A DNA stretch of 64,000 nt from Verrucomicrobiota bacterium (GTDB taxonomy: Bacteria; Verrucomicrobiota; Verrucomicrobiia; Limisphaerales; UBA9464). The position numbers and the translations under genes were made by a program. The stretch spans positions 186,001-250,000 of the forward strand of contig CANGKZ010000001.1 of the NCBI GenBank assembly GCA_947454705.1, read 5' to 3'. The notes under the pieces were generated by a model. That model worked only from the letters and a program-made list of their open reading frames with translations, was not told the DNA's origin and searched no databases. Position 1 is the first letter of the stretch. Each line of letters opens with the position of its first letter. Below, piece after piece: positions 51,407 to 60,492 of the stretch.

Positions 51407-51823
51407 ATGGAACGCACTCTCATTCTCTGCAAGCCCGACTGTGTTGAAAAAAACCTGATCGGCACTGTCCTCGCTCGGTTCGAAGCCGCCGGCCTCCGGG
51501 TCAGCGCTGCGAAGATGCTTCGCCTCACTCCCGCGCTGCTCGCCGAGCACTACAGCCACATCAAGGATCGCCCGTTTTTCCCGGAAATCGTGGAGTTCAT
51601 GAGCTCCCGTCCGGTCCTGGCCGCCATCCTCACCGGACCCAATGCGGTCGCCGAGGTCCGCCAGATCCTCGGACCCACCGATTCCCGCAAGGCCCCGAAG
51701 GGCACGCTGCGTGGGGATCTCGGCACCGACAGCATGCGAAACATTGCTCATGCCTCGGACTCCGTGGAAAACGCCGAACTCGAAGTTCGCCGGTTCTTCC
51801 GCGCTGACGAGCTGCTGAGCTGA
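51407..51823 (+). CDS. ndk: Nucleoside-diphosphate kinase
   Basis: 138 residues from ATG 51407 (an in-frame start at 51386 adds seven residues). The family start MERTLILCKPDCVEKNLIG is followed by Arg in RFEAAGLRV, KDRPFFPEIVEFMSS, the active-site His in MRNIAHASDSVENAELEV, and TLRGDLG before it. It transfers phosphate between nucleoside tri- and diphosphates through a phospho-His. It lies 43 bp after the DUF456 gene on the same strand. Confidence 0.95.
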   Translation: MERTLILCKPDCVEKNLIGTVLARFEAAGLRVSAAKMLRLTPALLAEHYSHIKDRPFFPEIVEFMSSRPVLAAILTGPNAVAEVRQILGPTDSRKAPKGTLRGDLGTDSMRNIAHASDSVENAELEVRRFFRADELLS

Positions 51824-52328
51824 CCCACTTTTGATCCAGCGTCCGGCGGGACTCCAACGGCGGGAGGATTCATCGGCCTCCACGAGGGGGTTGAAAAAAC
51901 GAAGGGTTGAAGGGAAACCCCGGCGGCACACACACCGCACCGGGAATCTCTTCAACCCTTTGGGTTTTGGAGAGGGGTTGAAGGGTTGAACCTAGAAGCG
52001 GCAGTTAAAGGGTTGAAAAGTTGAAGCGTTGAAGGGGGATCCGACGCTGCAGCGACGGTTTTCGCAGACGTTTGGAGTCCGTCTTCAGACGGTTCGGGGA
52101 GGCGCGTCTCGGGTCATCCAACCGGTAGATTCTCAACCTTTCAGTGGCACCGGGTCCAACAGCAGAGCCGCGTGAAGGCGATCCTCAAGCTCGGCAAAGC
52201 AGACCGAGCAGAAGTTCAGCGTTTGAACCCGGCGGGCAACGACCTCGCTTGCGCGGGTCGTTTTGCAGTATCTGCAGAGCGGCAGCTCTGCCCTACAGGG
52301 GAACGAACGATGAGGACGCAGGACCGGA
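51824..52328. repeat. Intergenic gap filled with interspersed repeats
   Basis: No gene is seen. It holds stacked GGGTTGAAGGGTTGAA-type heptads (51960-52040), a copy of the TTCAGACGGTTCGGGGAGGC family (52070-52190) and one of the AACGACC/GCAGAGCGGCAGC family (52240-52300). Confidence 0.7.
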
Positions 52329-53318
52329 TCAGCCCTGGCCGGGGAAGCGGATGAAGGCTTTCGCGCGGAGGCGGTTGATCCACTGTTTGCGGAGACGCTC
52401 GCGCTCCACGGACTTCAGCGTGGATTCCACATCCCCACGCACTTCGGACAGCGGACGCACCCGGCTGTCCTCGCGTCCTTCCACCTTCACGATGAACAGC
52501 GCGCCTTCGGTTTCAATCACCGGGCTGAGATCCCCGGCCTTGGCTTTGAAGGCGAATTCACGGAGCTCTTTGCGCAGGTCGCTGTCCTTGTTCTCGACCC
52601 AGCCCTGGTCGCCACGGAGACCGCCCTTGAATCGGCGTGCGTCGTCCGAGAATTCATCGGCAAGCTTTCCGAAATCCTCGCCGGCAGCGGCGCGGCCATG
52701 CACCGAATCCGCGATTTTACGGGGTTCGCCGATGGCGTGACGGCTCTTGTCGATGAGGATCATCCGCACCTTCGCACGATCTCCGATGGTGTAGCGCTCC
52801 TTGTTCTCCGAGTAGTAGCGCTCGATCTTCTTGGGCGAGATGAAGAGGTTCTGATTGATGTTCTTGATCGTCATCTGCGCGACGATGAACGCGTCGCGCT
52901 CGTCCTTGCGGAAGCTTTCGTAGGTCTGGTTGCGCAGGTGCAGCGTCTTGGTAAGCGTCAATCGATCGCCGAATTCCTCCTTCACACGGGAATTGACGAC
53001 GTCATCGATGATCGACTCCGGCAGGTTGTATCCGGCGGTCTTGAACTCGTGGAGAATCAGTTCGCGCTCGACCAATTGATCGAGTCCATCGCGAAGAATG
53101 GTCTGGCGACGGCGCTCGAATTCCGCGGCGCGGCCGAGGGGAATGAGCTGCTGATAAGCCGCACGGACGGCACGATCGGTGTAGAGCTCCACATCGGCCA
53201 CGGTGATGACCGACTCGTTCACGATGGCGGCCACGCCGTTGAGCAGATCGACAGCCAGGATCTGACCCGCCAGCATCCAAGCCATCGAGAGGGCGACCAA
53301 CGTGCGCTTCCAGTTCAT
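52329..53318 (-). CDS. SurA-like periplasmic peptidyl-prolyl isomerase
   Basis: 329 residues from ATG 53318. A signal peptide (LVALSMAWMLAGQILAVD) precedes a SurA-type N-terminal chaperone domain: LNGVAAIVNESVITVADVEL and LDQLVERELILHEFKTAGYN. The parvulin domain follows (VRMILIDKSRHAIGEPRKIA, EDFGKLADEFSDDARRFKGG, LRGDQGWVE). It assists outer-membrane protein folding. It is divergent from the glycosyltransferase gene with 192 bp between. Confidence 0.88.
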   Translation of the reverse strand: MNWKRTLVALSMAWMLAGQILAVDLLNGVAAIVNESVITVADVELYTDRAVRAAYQQLIPLGRAAEFERRRQTILRDGLDQLVERELILHEFKTAGYNLPESIIDDVVNSRVKEEFGDRLTLTKTLHLRNQTYESFRKDERDAFIVAQMTIKNINQNLFISPKKIERYYSENKERYTIGDRAKVRMILIDKSRHAIGEPRKIADSVHGRAAAGEDFGKLADEFSDDARRFKGGLRGDQGWVENKDSDLRKELREFAFKAKAGDLSPVIETEGALFIVKVEGREDSRVRPLSEVRGDVESTLKSVERERLRKQWINRLRAKAFIRFPGQG

Positions 53319-53510
53319 CTCGACCAACGGTAGCGGGGGCAGGACTACGTTCAAGATCCAAGGTGCCCCACGTGAAAGGGGTTGAGTCGGCGGAAGCGGC
53401 CCGGAGATGGAAGATCGAAGATGGTGGGGACGATGCTGGATGCTGGATTTAGAAGATCGGTGGTTCCAGCCGCGGACGATTCGCTCCAGAGAACCCCGCG
53501 CCAACACTTG

Positions 53511-54374
53511 ATGGGCGACGTCGAAACACCGACGCTCTCCTCACACGTGTCCACGTCAGCCCCCAGTGTTGTCCTGCTGATCCCCGCCTACAACGAGGAG
53601 CATCGGATCGGCCCTGTCCTGGAACGTTACGCCACCCAGTTGCCCGCTGGCCATGCGGGACCGGTGAACATTGTGGTGATCCTGAATGGATGCCGCGACA
53701 ACACCATCGGCGTCGTCGAAGCCGCCGAGAAGCGCCATTCCTGCATCACGCATCTCGTCTTCCCAGGTCCGATTGGCAAGGGCGGCGCGTTGATCGAAGG
53801 GTTGAAGCTCGCGCCCACTGCCGACCTCATCGGCTATGTGGATGCCGATGGGGCCACCCCTCCGGAGGCGTTTCTCGATCTCGTACGCCGGGCCTCGTCG
53901 GGTCAGGTCGACGCCGTGATTGCCTCCCGCTGGCTCCCGGGCGCGCGCATCACGCACGCGCAGCCGGGCAAGCGCCAGTTCGCGAGCCGGTTGTTTCATC
54001 TCTTCGTGGAGGGATTCTTCTGGATGGGCATTCGCGACACGCAATGCGGCGCGAAGATTTTCCGCCGACGTGCCATCGAGGCGGTTCACAAATACCTGTG
54101 TCTCGCCGATCTCGCGTTTGATGTGAACCTGCTCTACTCGCTGAAAAGGGCCGGATTCAGCATCGAGGAAGTCCCCACCGACTGGCACGATCAGACCGGG
54201 TCCAAGGTGGTCTTCAACTCCCGCACCTCGCTCAACATGCTGTTGTCGTTGATCCGGCTGCGGCTCCTCTATTCGCCCATTTATCCATGGCTCAAGCCGC
54301 TCCGGCCGCTGGAGAAGTGGATCTACCAAAAGCTCAACGCCCCGCCCCCGCTGCCACGTCAGCTGAAGCCCTGA
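53511..54374 (+). CDS. Family 2 glycosyltransferase
   Basis: 287 residues from ATG 53511. GT-A features: VVLLIPAYNEEHRIGPVLER, NIVVILNGCRDNTIGVVEAA, GKGGALIEGLKLAPTADLIG, YVDADGATPPEAFLDL (DxD motif) and DTQCGAKIFRRRAIEAVHKY. That layout is typical of dolichyl-phosphate-mannose-synthase-like and ALG5-like enzymes that transfer a sugar to a lipid carrier. No long membrane segment is seen at the end. The acceptor is unknown. Confidence 0.88.
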   Translation: MGDVETPTLSSHVSTSAPSVVLLIPAYNEEHRIGPVLERYATQLPAGHAGPVNIVVILNGCRDNTIGVVEAAEKRHSCITHLVFPGPIGKGGALIEGLKLAPTADLIGYVDADGATPPEAFLDLVRRASSGQVDAVIASRWLPGARITHAQPGKRQFASRLFHLFVEGFFWMGIRDTQCGAKIFRRRAIEAVHKYLCLADLAFDVNLLYSLKRAGFSIEEVPTDWHDQTGSKVVFNSRTSLNMLLSLIRLRLLYSPIYPWLKPLRPLEKWIYQKLNAPPPLPRQLKP

Positions 54375-54555
54375 ATCGGTGCTGGTGAAGGATCCTTCGG
54401 ATTTATCGAGACCCCATCTTCGAACTCCGATCTCCGACTCTCCCACCCCATTCCGTAGCGGTTCGAACTGCCTCTTACCCCCATCCGTGGTGTTTTTTCG
54501 CAATTGTTGCTGAAAACGGCTTGTTTCCATCCACTTCCTTCGCAACCGTGTTGAC

Positions 54556-55980
54556 GTGCTCGACAACGTGCTGGAATCGACCGGTGCCGCACAGCCTCCC
54601 GTGACGGCAAAAACCCGCAAATCCAACCGTTCCGCAGCTTCCCCAGCTGCCACCAAGGTGAAGAACTACGTGCTCGACACGAATGTTCTCATCCACGATC
54701 CGGACGCCGTCTTCAATTTTAAGGACAACCACGTCTTGCTCCCCATCGAGGTCCTCGAGGAAATCGACAAGTTCAAGCGCGAGACCTCCGAACGAGGCCA
54801 GAATGCCCGTTCGATCTCCCGCATTCTCGACCAACTCCGCAAGCACGGCTCGCTGAGCGACGGCGTGCCGCTCGAAAGCGGCGGGATGCTGCGTATCATT
54901 TTTGGTCAACGCCTGAACCTCGATCCCAACCTCACCGGTTCGGGATCCCAGGCCATTCCGGGATCGGTGGACAACCGCATCCTCGCCCTCGCCCTCGCGG
55001 TGCGGAAGAGCGAGCCGGCGACGCCGACGATTCTGGTCACCAAGGACATCAATCTCCGGTTGAAGGCCGACGTGTACGGGCTCCCGGCCGAGGACTACGA
55101 GACCGATCGGGTCAACCTCCAGGACCTCTACACCGGGATGTTTGATCTCCCGTGTTCCGCGGCAAAGCTGAGTGAATTCCGTTCCGCCGGAATGCTGCCG
55201 CTGCCTGCGGGGCCGAAGCGGTCGCCGAACGAATACTGCACCATTTCGAGCGAGGCTGAACCCAAGCGCACGATGCTTGGCCGAGTGGATGCCACCGGCA
55301 AACAGGTCGTGCCGCTGCACGATTGTCAGAACATCTGGGGCATCAAGCCGCGCAACAAAGAGCAGCACTTCGCCCTCGACGCGTTGCTCGATGAAAAAAT
55401 CAAGCTGGTCACCCTCATGGGCAAGGCCGGCACCGGTAAGACGCTGCTGGCGCTGGCGGCCGGATTGAAGCGCACGGTGAGCGACCGTGAATTCCGCCGC
55501 CTGGTGGTGGCGCGTCCCACCATCTCGATGGGCAAGGAACTCGGATTCCTTCCCGGATCGCTTGAGGAAAAGCTCGGCCCGTGGATGCAGCCGATTCACG
55601 ACGCGCTGGAAATGTTGGGCGATCTCAACATGGGCCGCGACGGCGCGCGCAGCACCGACTTGCTCCGCAGCGGCACGCTGGTGGTCGAGGCGTTGAGCTA
55701 CATCCGCGGACGCAGCATCGCGAATCAGTTCGTGATCGTGGACGAAGCCCAGAACCTCACGCCGCTCGAGGCCAAGACGATCCTCACGCGCGTGGGCCAC
55801 GGCGCGAAGATCATCCTCACCGGCGATCCGTACCAGATCGACAATCCCTACGTGGATGCCGCATCGAACGGATTCATCTACGTGGTAAACCGCTTCCGCG
55901 ATCAGGCCATTGCGGCGCACGTGGAATTGTCGCGCGGCGAACGCAGCGAACTCGCCGAGCTCGCCGCCAACATCCTGTAA
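54556..55980 (+). CDS. PhoH-family protein with PIN domain
   Basis: 474 residues from a GTG start. The N-terminal PIN nuclease-like domain (NYVLDTNVLIHDPDAVFNFK, then LPIEVLEEIDKFKRETSERG) is joined to a PhoH ATPase domain with Walker A MGKAGTGKT (~residue 290), ARPTISMGKELGFLPGSLEE and Walker B FVIVDEAQNLTPLEAKTILT. PhoH2-type proteins with this architecture are RNA helicase/nucleases in related systems. The start is read from the local frame; no clear Shine-Dalgarno is seen. Confidence 0.93.
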   Translation: MLDNVLESTGAAQPPVTAKTRKSNRSAASPAATKVKNYVLDTNVLIHDPDAVFNFKDNHVLLPIEVLEEIDKFKRETSERGQNARSISRILDQLRKHGSLSDGVPLESGGMLRIIFGQRLNLDPNLTGSGSQAIPGSVDNRILALALAVRKSEPATPTILVTKDINLRLKADVYGLPAEDYETDRVNLQDLYTGMFDLPCSAAKLSEFRSAGMLPLPAGPKRSPNEYCTISSEAEPKRTMLGRVDATGKQVVPLHDCQNIWGIKPRNKEQHFALDALLDEKIKLVTLMGKAGTGKTLLALAAGLKRTVSDREFRRLVVARPTISMGKELGFLPGSLEEKLGPWMQPIHDALEMLGDLNMGRDGARSTDLLRSGTLVVEALSYIRGRSIANQFVIVDEAQNLTPLEAKTILTRVGHGAKIILTGDPYQIDNPYVDAASNGFIYVVNRFRDQAIAAHVELSRGERSELAELAANIL

Positions 55981-56030
55981 TCGACGAATCACGGCGGACA
56001 TCGCTGCCGACTCATGGCATGCTCGTCCGC

Positions 56031-57284
56031 ATGGATTCCGCTGCTCCAGCCAGGCCCGCCCCGCGTCTTCGGATGCGGGTGAGTTCCACCGCGGAATCGA
56101 TCGTTCGCGGCGGACATCCCTGGGTCTATTCCGATTCCATCCGCGACCAAAACCGCGAAGGCACCGCAGGCGAGCTGGCGATCATTTACGATCGTAATGA
56201 TCGCTTCCTCGCGGTGGGCCTGTACGACCCGGATTCGCCCATCCGCGTGCGGGTGCTCCACTCGGGAAAGCCCGCAACGCTGGATGAAACCTGGTGGCGA
56301 ACGCGTCTGCAAACCGCGCTCGCACTCCGCACTCCGGAACTCATCGGTCCCAACACCAACGGATACCGGTGCATCAACGGCGAGGGAGACGGATGGCCCG
56401 GACTCGTGCTCGATCGCTACGCCGACCGCTGCGTGCTCAAGGTCTATTCCGCCTCGTGGCTTCCGCATCTGCCGCTTGTATCCAAATTGATCCACGAAGC
56501 CCTTCGCCCTGCGCAGCTAGTGTTCCGCATGAGCCGCAACATGGAGGCTGACGCCGCCCGCATGGGCGTGGCCGATGCGACCGTGTTGGATGAACACGGC
56601 GTGGCGTCCGCGCCCCTCGCATCTTCCGATTCCGACCGCGTGGTGTTCGAGGAGTCGGGAATTCGTTTTGAGGCCGACGTCTTTCGCGGACAGAAGACCG
56701 GCTTCTTCCTCGATCAACGCGAAAACCGCCGCCGCGTGGGGCAGCTCTCACCGGGCCGCGACGTGCTCAATGCCTTCAGCTTCTCGGGAGGGTTCAGCCT
56801 GTACGCCGCCACTGCGGGGGCGCGCTCGGTGCTGGATCTCGATCTGTCGGCGCACGCTCTGGAATCGGGAGAACGGAACTTCGCTCTGAACCACTCCAAC
56901 GCCGCGGTCGCCGCCTGCCAGTATGACCAAGTGCAGGGCGATGCCTTCGGCTGGCTGGCGGATTCGCCGCCGCGCGAATTCGATGTGGTGGTGGTGGATC
57001 CGCCCTCGCTTGCCAAGCGCGAGGTGGAACGCGAACGCGCGATCGAAGCCTACGGGCGTCTCGCCTCGTCGGCCATTCGACGCGTACGCCCGGGCGGCGT
57101 TCTGGTGTCGGCCTCGTGCAGCGCGCACGTGAGCGAGGAGGAATTCTTCACCGCGGTCCGAACCGCAGCCCGGACGAGCCGGCGTCCTTTCACAGAGATC
57201 GCCACAACCGGCCCGGCCGGAGATCATCCGCCGCGGATTCCGGAGCTTCGGTATCTCAAAGCGATTTACCTTTCGCTTTCCTGA
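56031..57284 (+). CDS. RlmI/RlmK-like rRNA methyltransferase
   Basis: 417 residues from ATG 56031. The N-terminal PUA-like segment (MRVSSTAESIVRGGHPWVYS) and the Rossmann methyltransferase (DVLNAFSFSGGFSLYAATAG, then VLDLDLSAHALESGERNFAL, and VVVVDPPSLAKREVERERAI) match class I SAM-dependent 23S rRNA (cytosine-C5) methyltransferases of the RlmI type. The last strands (GGVLVSASCSAHVSEEEFF) carry the SCS motif. It starts 50 bp after phoH. Confidence 0.88.
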   Translation: MDSAAPARPAPRLRMRVSSTAESIVRGGHPWVYSDSIRDQNREGTAGELAIIYDRNDRFLAVGLYDPDSPIRVRVLHSGKPATLDETWWRTRLQTALALRTPELIGPNTNGYRCINGEGDGWPGLVLDRYADRCVLKVYSASWLPHLPLVSKLIHEALRPAQLVFRMSRNMEADAARMGVADATVLDEHGVASAPLASSDSDRVVFEESGIRFEADVFRGQKTGFFLDQRENRRRVGQLSPGRDVLNAFSFSGGFSLYAATAGARSVLDLDLSAHALESGERNFALNHSNAAVAACQYDQVQGDAFGWLADSPPREFDVVVVDPPSLAKREVERERAIEAYGRLASSAIRRVRPGGVLVSASCSAHVSEEEFFTAVRTAARTSRRPFTEIATTGPAGDHPPRIPELRYLKAIYLSLS

Positions 57285-57322
57285 CCCTGTAATCGACCGC
57301 CGACGTTTTTCGATTCTCCACG

Positions 57323-58120
57323 ATGCAACCCTACCTCGATCTTCTGCGACAGGTGCTGGACCACGGACGGTTCAAGGCGGATCGAACCGGCACCGGTACC
57401 TGGTCCCTGTTTGGTGCGCAGACCCGCTATTCGCTCAAGGAAGGATTCCCGCTGGTCACAACCAAGAAAGTCCACCTCAAGTCGATCATCTACGAACTGC
57501 TGTGGTTCATCCGCGGCGACACCAACGTTCGCTGGCTTCAGGAGCATGGCGTCACAATTTGGAATGAGTGGGCCGATCCCCAGACCGGCGATCTCGGCCG
57601 CGTGTACGGCGCGCAGTGGTGTGATTGGCGGACTGCCGACGGACGCAGCATCCACCAGCTCGATCAGGTGATCGCTCAGATCCGCAAAAATCCGGATTCG
57701 CGTCGTTTGATTGTGTCGGCGTGGAATCCCGGTGAGGTGGATTCCATGGCGCTCCCGCCGTGTCACTCGCTGTTTCAATTCTACGTGAGCGACGGCGAAC
57801 TGAGCTGCCAGCTGTATCAACGCAGCGCGGACCTGTTCCTCGGCGTGCCGTTCAACATTGCGAGCTACGCGTTGCTGACGCTGATGGTCGCGCAGGTGAC
57901 CGGGTTGAAGCCCGGGGATTTCATCCACACGTTCGGCGACCTGCACATATACTCGAATCACCTCGAGCAGGTGCGTCTGCAGCTGAGTCGCGAGCCGCGT
58001 CCGCTGCCGGTGATGAAGATCAATCCGGCGGTCACCGACATTCACCAATTCCGGTACGAGGATTTCGAGCTCGTGGGCTACGACCCGCATCCCGCGATCA
58101 AGGCTCCGGTGGCGGTTTGA
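57323..58120 (+). CDS. thyA: Thymidylate synthase ThyA
   Basis: 265 residues, the standard length. The signature strings are all present: [60 protein letters not shown], the catalytic Cys in [33 protein letters not shown] and [19 protein letters not shown]. It makes dTMP from dUMP with methylene-tetrahydrofolate. It lies 38 bp after the methyltransferase gene. Confidence 0.97.
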   Translation: MQPYLDLLRQVLDHGRFKADRTGTGTWSLFGAQTRYSLKEGFPLVTTKKVHLKSIIYELLWFIRGDTNVRWLQEHGVTIWNEWADPQTGDLGRVYGAQWCDWRTADGRSIHQLDQVIAQIRKNPDSRRLIVSAWNPGEVDSMALPPCHSLFQFYVSDGELSCQLYQRSADLFLGVPFNIASYALLTLMVAQVTGLKPGDFIHTFGDLHIYSNHLEQVRLQLSREPRPLPVMKINPAVTDIHQFRYEDFELVGYDPHPAIKAPVAV

Positions 58121-58139
58121 ACCCGGGCGACTTTTCAAC

Positions 58140-58703
58140 ATGCATCCCGTGAGCCATCCGATTTCGGTCCGTCCCGCAATTCGCGAGGACTGCCCGGGAA
58201 TCCTCGCGATCTACAACGAGGCGGTTCTCACCACGACGGCGACGTACGACTACGAACCGCGTTCGCTCGAACATCGGCAGCAGTGGTTCGATGATCATGT
58301 CCGCGGCGGATTCGCGGTGTTCGTGGCGGTGGAGACCGCGTCCGATGGGACCGAATCGATCGTGGGATGGAGCGCGCTGAACCGGTATCACGACCGCATG
58401 GGCTTCCGCTTCACCACGGAGAATTCGGTGTACGTAGCCGCGTCGCACCGCGGTCGCGGCGTTGGAAAACTGCTCCTCGCTCCTCTGATTCCCGCCGCGC
58501 AGGCTCGGAACCTTCACTCGATCATTGCTGCGATCGACGCCTCCAACACGGCGAGTCTGCGTCTGCACGAGAGGTTCGGATTCGTGCAGGTGGGGCTGTT
58601 CCGCAAGGTGGGATACAAGTTCGATCGATGGCTCGATGTGGCGTACCTCGAACTGGAGTTGCCCAACGAATCGACGGTGGTGGCCGCGAGCGAGGGGCGT
58701 TGA
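58140..58703 (+). CDS. GNAT N-acetyltransferase (phosphinothricin-type)
   Basis: 187 residues. IRPAIREDCPGILAIYNEAV is not read here; the actual opening is ISVRPAIREDCPGILAIYNE, matching PAT/bar-type acetyltransferases. The acetyl-CoA loop is in YVAASHRGRGVGKLLLAPLI. The later region (SIIAAIDASNTASLRLHERF, then GFVQVGLFRKVGYKFDRWLD) is typical of this group. It follows thyA by 19 bp. The substrate, possibly an amino acid or an antibiotic-like amine, is not determined. Confidence 0.9.
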   Translation: MHPVSHPISVRPAIREDCPGILAIYNEAVLTTTATYDYEPRSLEHRQQWFDDHVRGGFAVFVAVETASDGTESIVGWSALNRYHDRMGFRFTTENSVYVAASHRGRGVGKLLLAPLIPAAQARNLHSIIAAIDASNTASLRLHERFGFVQVGLFRKVGYKFDRWLDVAYLELELPNESTVVAASEGR

Positions 58704-58737
58704 ATCCTGCCGCGGAGGATAACCGCGGAGGCCGCAA

Positions 58738-58880
58738 TCCTCGTTTGGAGTCCCGTCTTCAGATGGTTCGGGGAGGCGTGTGTTAGGTCGTCCGGGGATT
58801 TGAATTCACCCGTCCGATTCATTCACCGTCCAACAGCAGAGCCGCGTGAACGCGGTACTCCATGCGTGTGAGCAGAACCG
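58738..58880. repeat. TTCAGACGG-family interspersed repeat
   Basis: GTTTGGAGTCCCGTCTTCAG, then GGTTCGGGGAGGCGTG, and later CCAACAGCAGAGCCGCGTGA, matching copies at 48607, 52070 and, inverted, 36780. Confidence 0.75.
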
Positions 58881-58934
58881 TCGTCCCCTCTTCAACCCTT
58901 CAGCGTTTCAACCGTTCAACTGCCGCCCTCGGCA

Positions 58935-59432
58935 TCACCGAAAGCTTCCGCCGAACACCACCGCACTCGCTTCGTGCGAATTCGGATCCTGGAAGGTCCT
59001 CGGCAACGGAGCCTGGCCAGGACCGAGCATCGGATTCCACGACCACTTGTCGCCGGGTGTTCCGGTTCCGCCGAATTCCTTCGGAGCTGCAGGGTTGATG
59101 AGCTGAAGCGGATTGACGCGCTTGGGCCGGGAAAACAAAGCGCCCACGAAGCCGTGTCGCTCGATCAATTTGTCCGGCGTTGAAGGCGTGAGCCGCTCCT
59201 GCACGATGGCCTCCGAGGCCTTGCCGACTTTATGCGCCTGCGAAGTGGGAGTGGCCAGCTCGCTGGCGCCAGCCTTTGCCGGGGCATTGGTCTGCACCGT
59301 CTCGGCTGCGCTCACGTTGAGGCTGGTGATTCCCAGCACCAGCGTCGTGAGACAACCCCACCGCATCACCTGCCGGTTGAAAGCAGGCCGTTCGAAAACT
59401 CGCAGTGCGACGGCGGCGGTGGTGGAGGTCAT
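58935..59432 (-). CDS. Unknown exported protein
   Basis: 165 residues from ATG 59432, which overlaps the upstream MBL gene stop (ATGA). A signal-peptide-like core (CLTTLVLGITSLNVSAAETV) starts at residue ~26, so an internal ATG at 59366 could be the real start. The mature part is Ala/Pro/Ser-rich with RLTPSTPDKLIERHGFVGAL and RPKRVNPLQLINPAAPKEFG. No family is recognised. Coupling to the MBL gene suggests a shared role. Confidence 0.55.
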   Translation of the reverse strand: MTSTTAAVALRVFERPAFNRQVMRWGCLTTLVLGITSLNVSAAETVQTNAPAKAGASELATPTSQAHKVGKASEAIVQERLTPSTPDKLIERHGFVGALFSRPKRVNPLQLINPAAPKEFGGTGTPGDKWSWNPMLGPGQAPLPRTFQDPNSHEASAVVFGGSFR

Positions 59433-60247
59433 GGGAACCAGGGATTGTTCTGCTTTTCTTCTCCGACGGTGGTGAGCGGGCCGTGACCCGAACACACGAG
59501 GGTGTCGGCCGGCAGGGAGAAGATCTGCTCACGGACCTTCGACCGCGCAAGGGTCAATTGATCGCGGGCGCCGCCAATCGATCCGGCAAAAATCGCATCG
59601 CCGACGATGGCCACGAACGGACCGTCCTCGGGCCAGTTGCCCACGACGTAGGTGATGCCGTCTTCGGCGTGTCCGGGAGTGTCGCGATTGGTGACGCGCA
59701 GGCTTCCCAGCATGATGAAATCGTTGGCGCGAATCCGTTGATCCACCGGAGCGTTCTTCGATCCGGAGTGCACGCGCACCTTGGTCCAGCGTTCGCGAAT
59801 GGCCGCGAGGGCGGCGATGTGGTCGGGATGCGAGTGGGTGATGAAGATGTGTTTGAGGGTGAGTTGGTTTTCCTCAATGAGCTTGAGCACGGCAGCGGCA
59901 TCGAAGCCGGTGTCGAACAGCGCGGCCTCGCGGGTGACTTCGTCCCAAACCAGGTACGCGTTCACCGACATGCCATCGCCCTGCGACGTGATCACGCGCA
60001 ATTCGCGCCAGAGGCTCACATCGACCGGTGCGGGCTTCCATCCCTGCGCCTGCTTTTCCAACCGGGCTCCGTCGAGCGTCAGAAGGGTTCCCAAGGCGGC
60101 CCAGCGGCAGCCAGCGGCCTTGCCGGTTTCCTCGAGTTGTCCGTAGGCCGACTCACTGAGTCCGGCGGCAGCAGCGGCTGCGGCGGGAGTCACACCGGTC
60201 GAGTTGCGGGCCTTGCGCAGAATGTCACCAATCGAATCTTCAAGCAT
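59429..60247 (-). CDS. HTH-MBL-fold hydrolase fusion
   Basis: 272 residues from ATG 60247. The first ~60 residues look like a small helical, HTH-like domain (IGDILRKARNSTGVTPAAAA, then LSESAYGQLEETGKAAG). The rest is a metallo-beta-lactamase fold: VNAYLVWDEVTREAALFDTG, then FITHSHPDHIAALAAI (the HxHxDH metal site), RDTPGHAEDGITYVVG, AIVGDAIFAGSIGGARDQLT and CSGHGPLTTVGEEKQ. That is typical of glyoxalase II-like and persulfide-dioxygenase-like hydrolases. The fused helical domain is unusual. The substrate is unknown. Confidence 0.8.
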   Translation of the reverse strand: MLEDSIGDILRKARNSTGVTPAAAAAAAGLSESAYGQLEETGKAAGCRWAALGTLLTLDGARLEKQAQGWKPAPVDVSLWRELRVITSQGDGMSVNAYLVWDEVTREAALFDTGFDAAAVLKLIEENQLTLKHIFITHSHPDHIAALAAIRERWTKVRVHSGSKNAPVDQRIRANDFIMLGSLRVTNRDTPGHAEDGITYVVGNWPEDGPFVAIVGDAIFAGSIGGARDQLTLARSKVREQIFSLPADTLVCSGHGPLTTVGEEKQNNPWFP

Positions 60248-60259
60248 CACGCCGAACAC

Positions 60260-60492
60260 CCTAGACCGAGTCTCCGTCCGCGCGCAACCAGCCGGCGCGA
60301 AATCGTCGCGAGGCGGGTTTCGGAGATCGGAGATCGGAGTTCGAAGATCGCGGAGGAGATGCCCAGTGCCCGATGCTGGATGCTGGATGCTGAATGCTGG
60401 GGTCCCGGGTCGTCCGACAACAGAGCGGCGCGCTAAACGGGTCTTTCCCCTTCAACGCTTCAACTTTTCAACCCTTCAACCACCGCAACGCC
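60260..60492. repeat. Intergenic microrepeats
   Basis: GGAGATCGGAGATCGGAGTT units (~60320-60340) and GATGCTGGATGCTGGATGCT units (~60372-60395), then CTTCAACGCTTCAACTTTTC. The same kinds of units recur at 36.6, 53.4 and 54.4 kb. Confidence 0.65.

Noticed and set aside
53365-53377. CCCACGTGAAAGG resembling half of a parS site
   Set aside because: It differs from the palindrome at four or more positions and is not symmetric; treated as chance.
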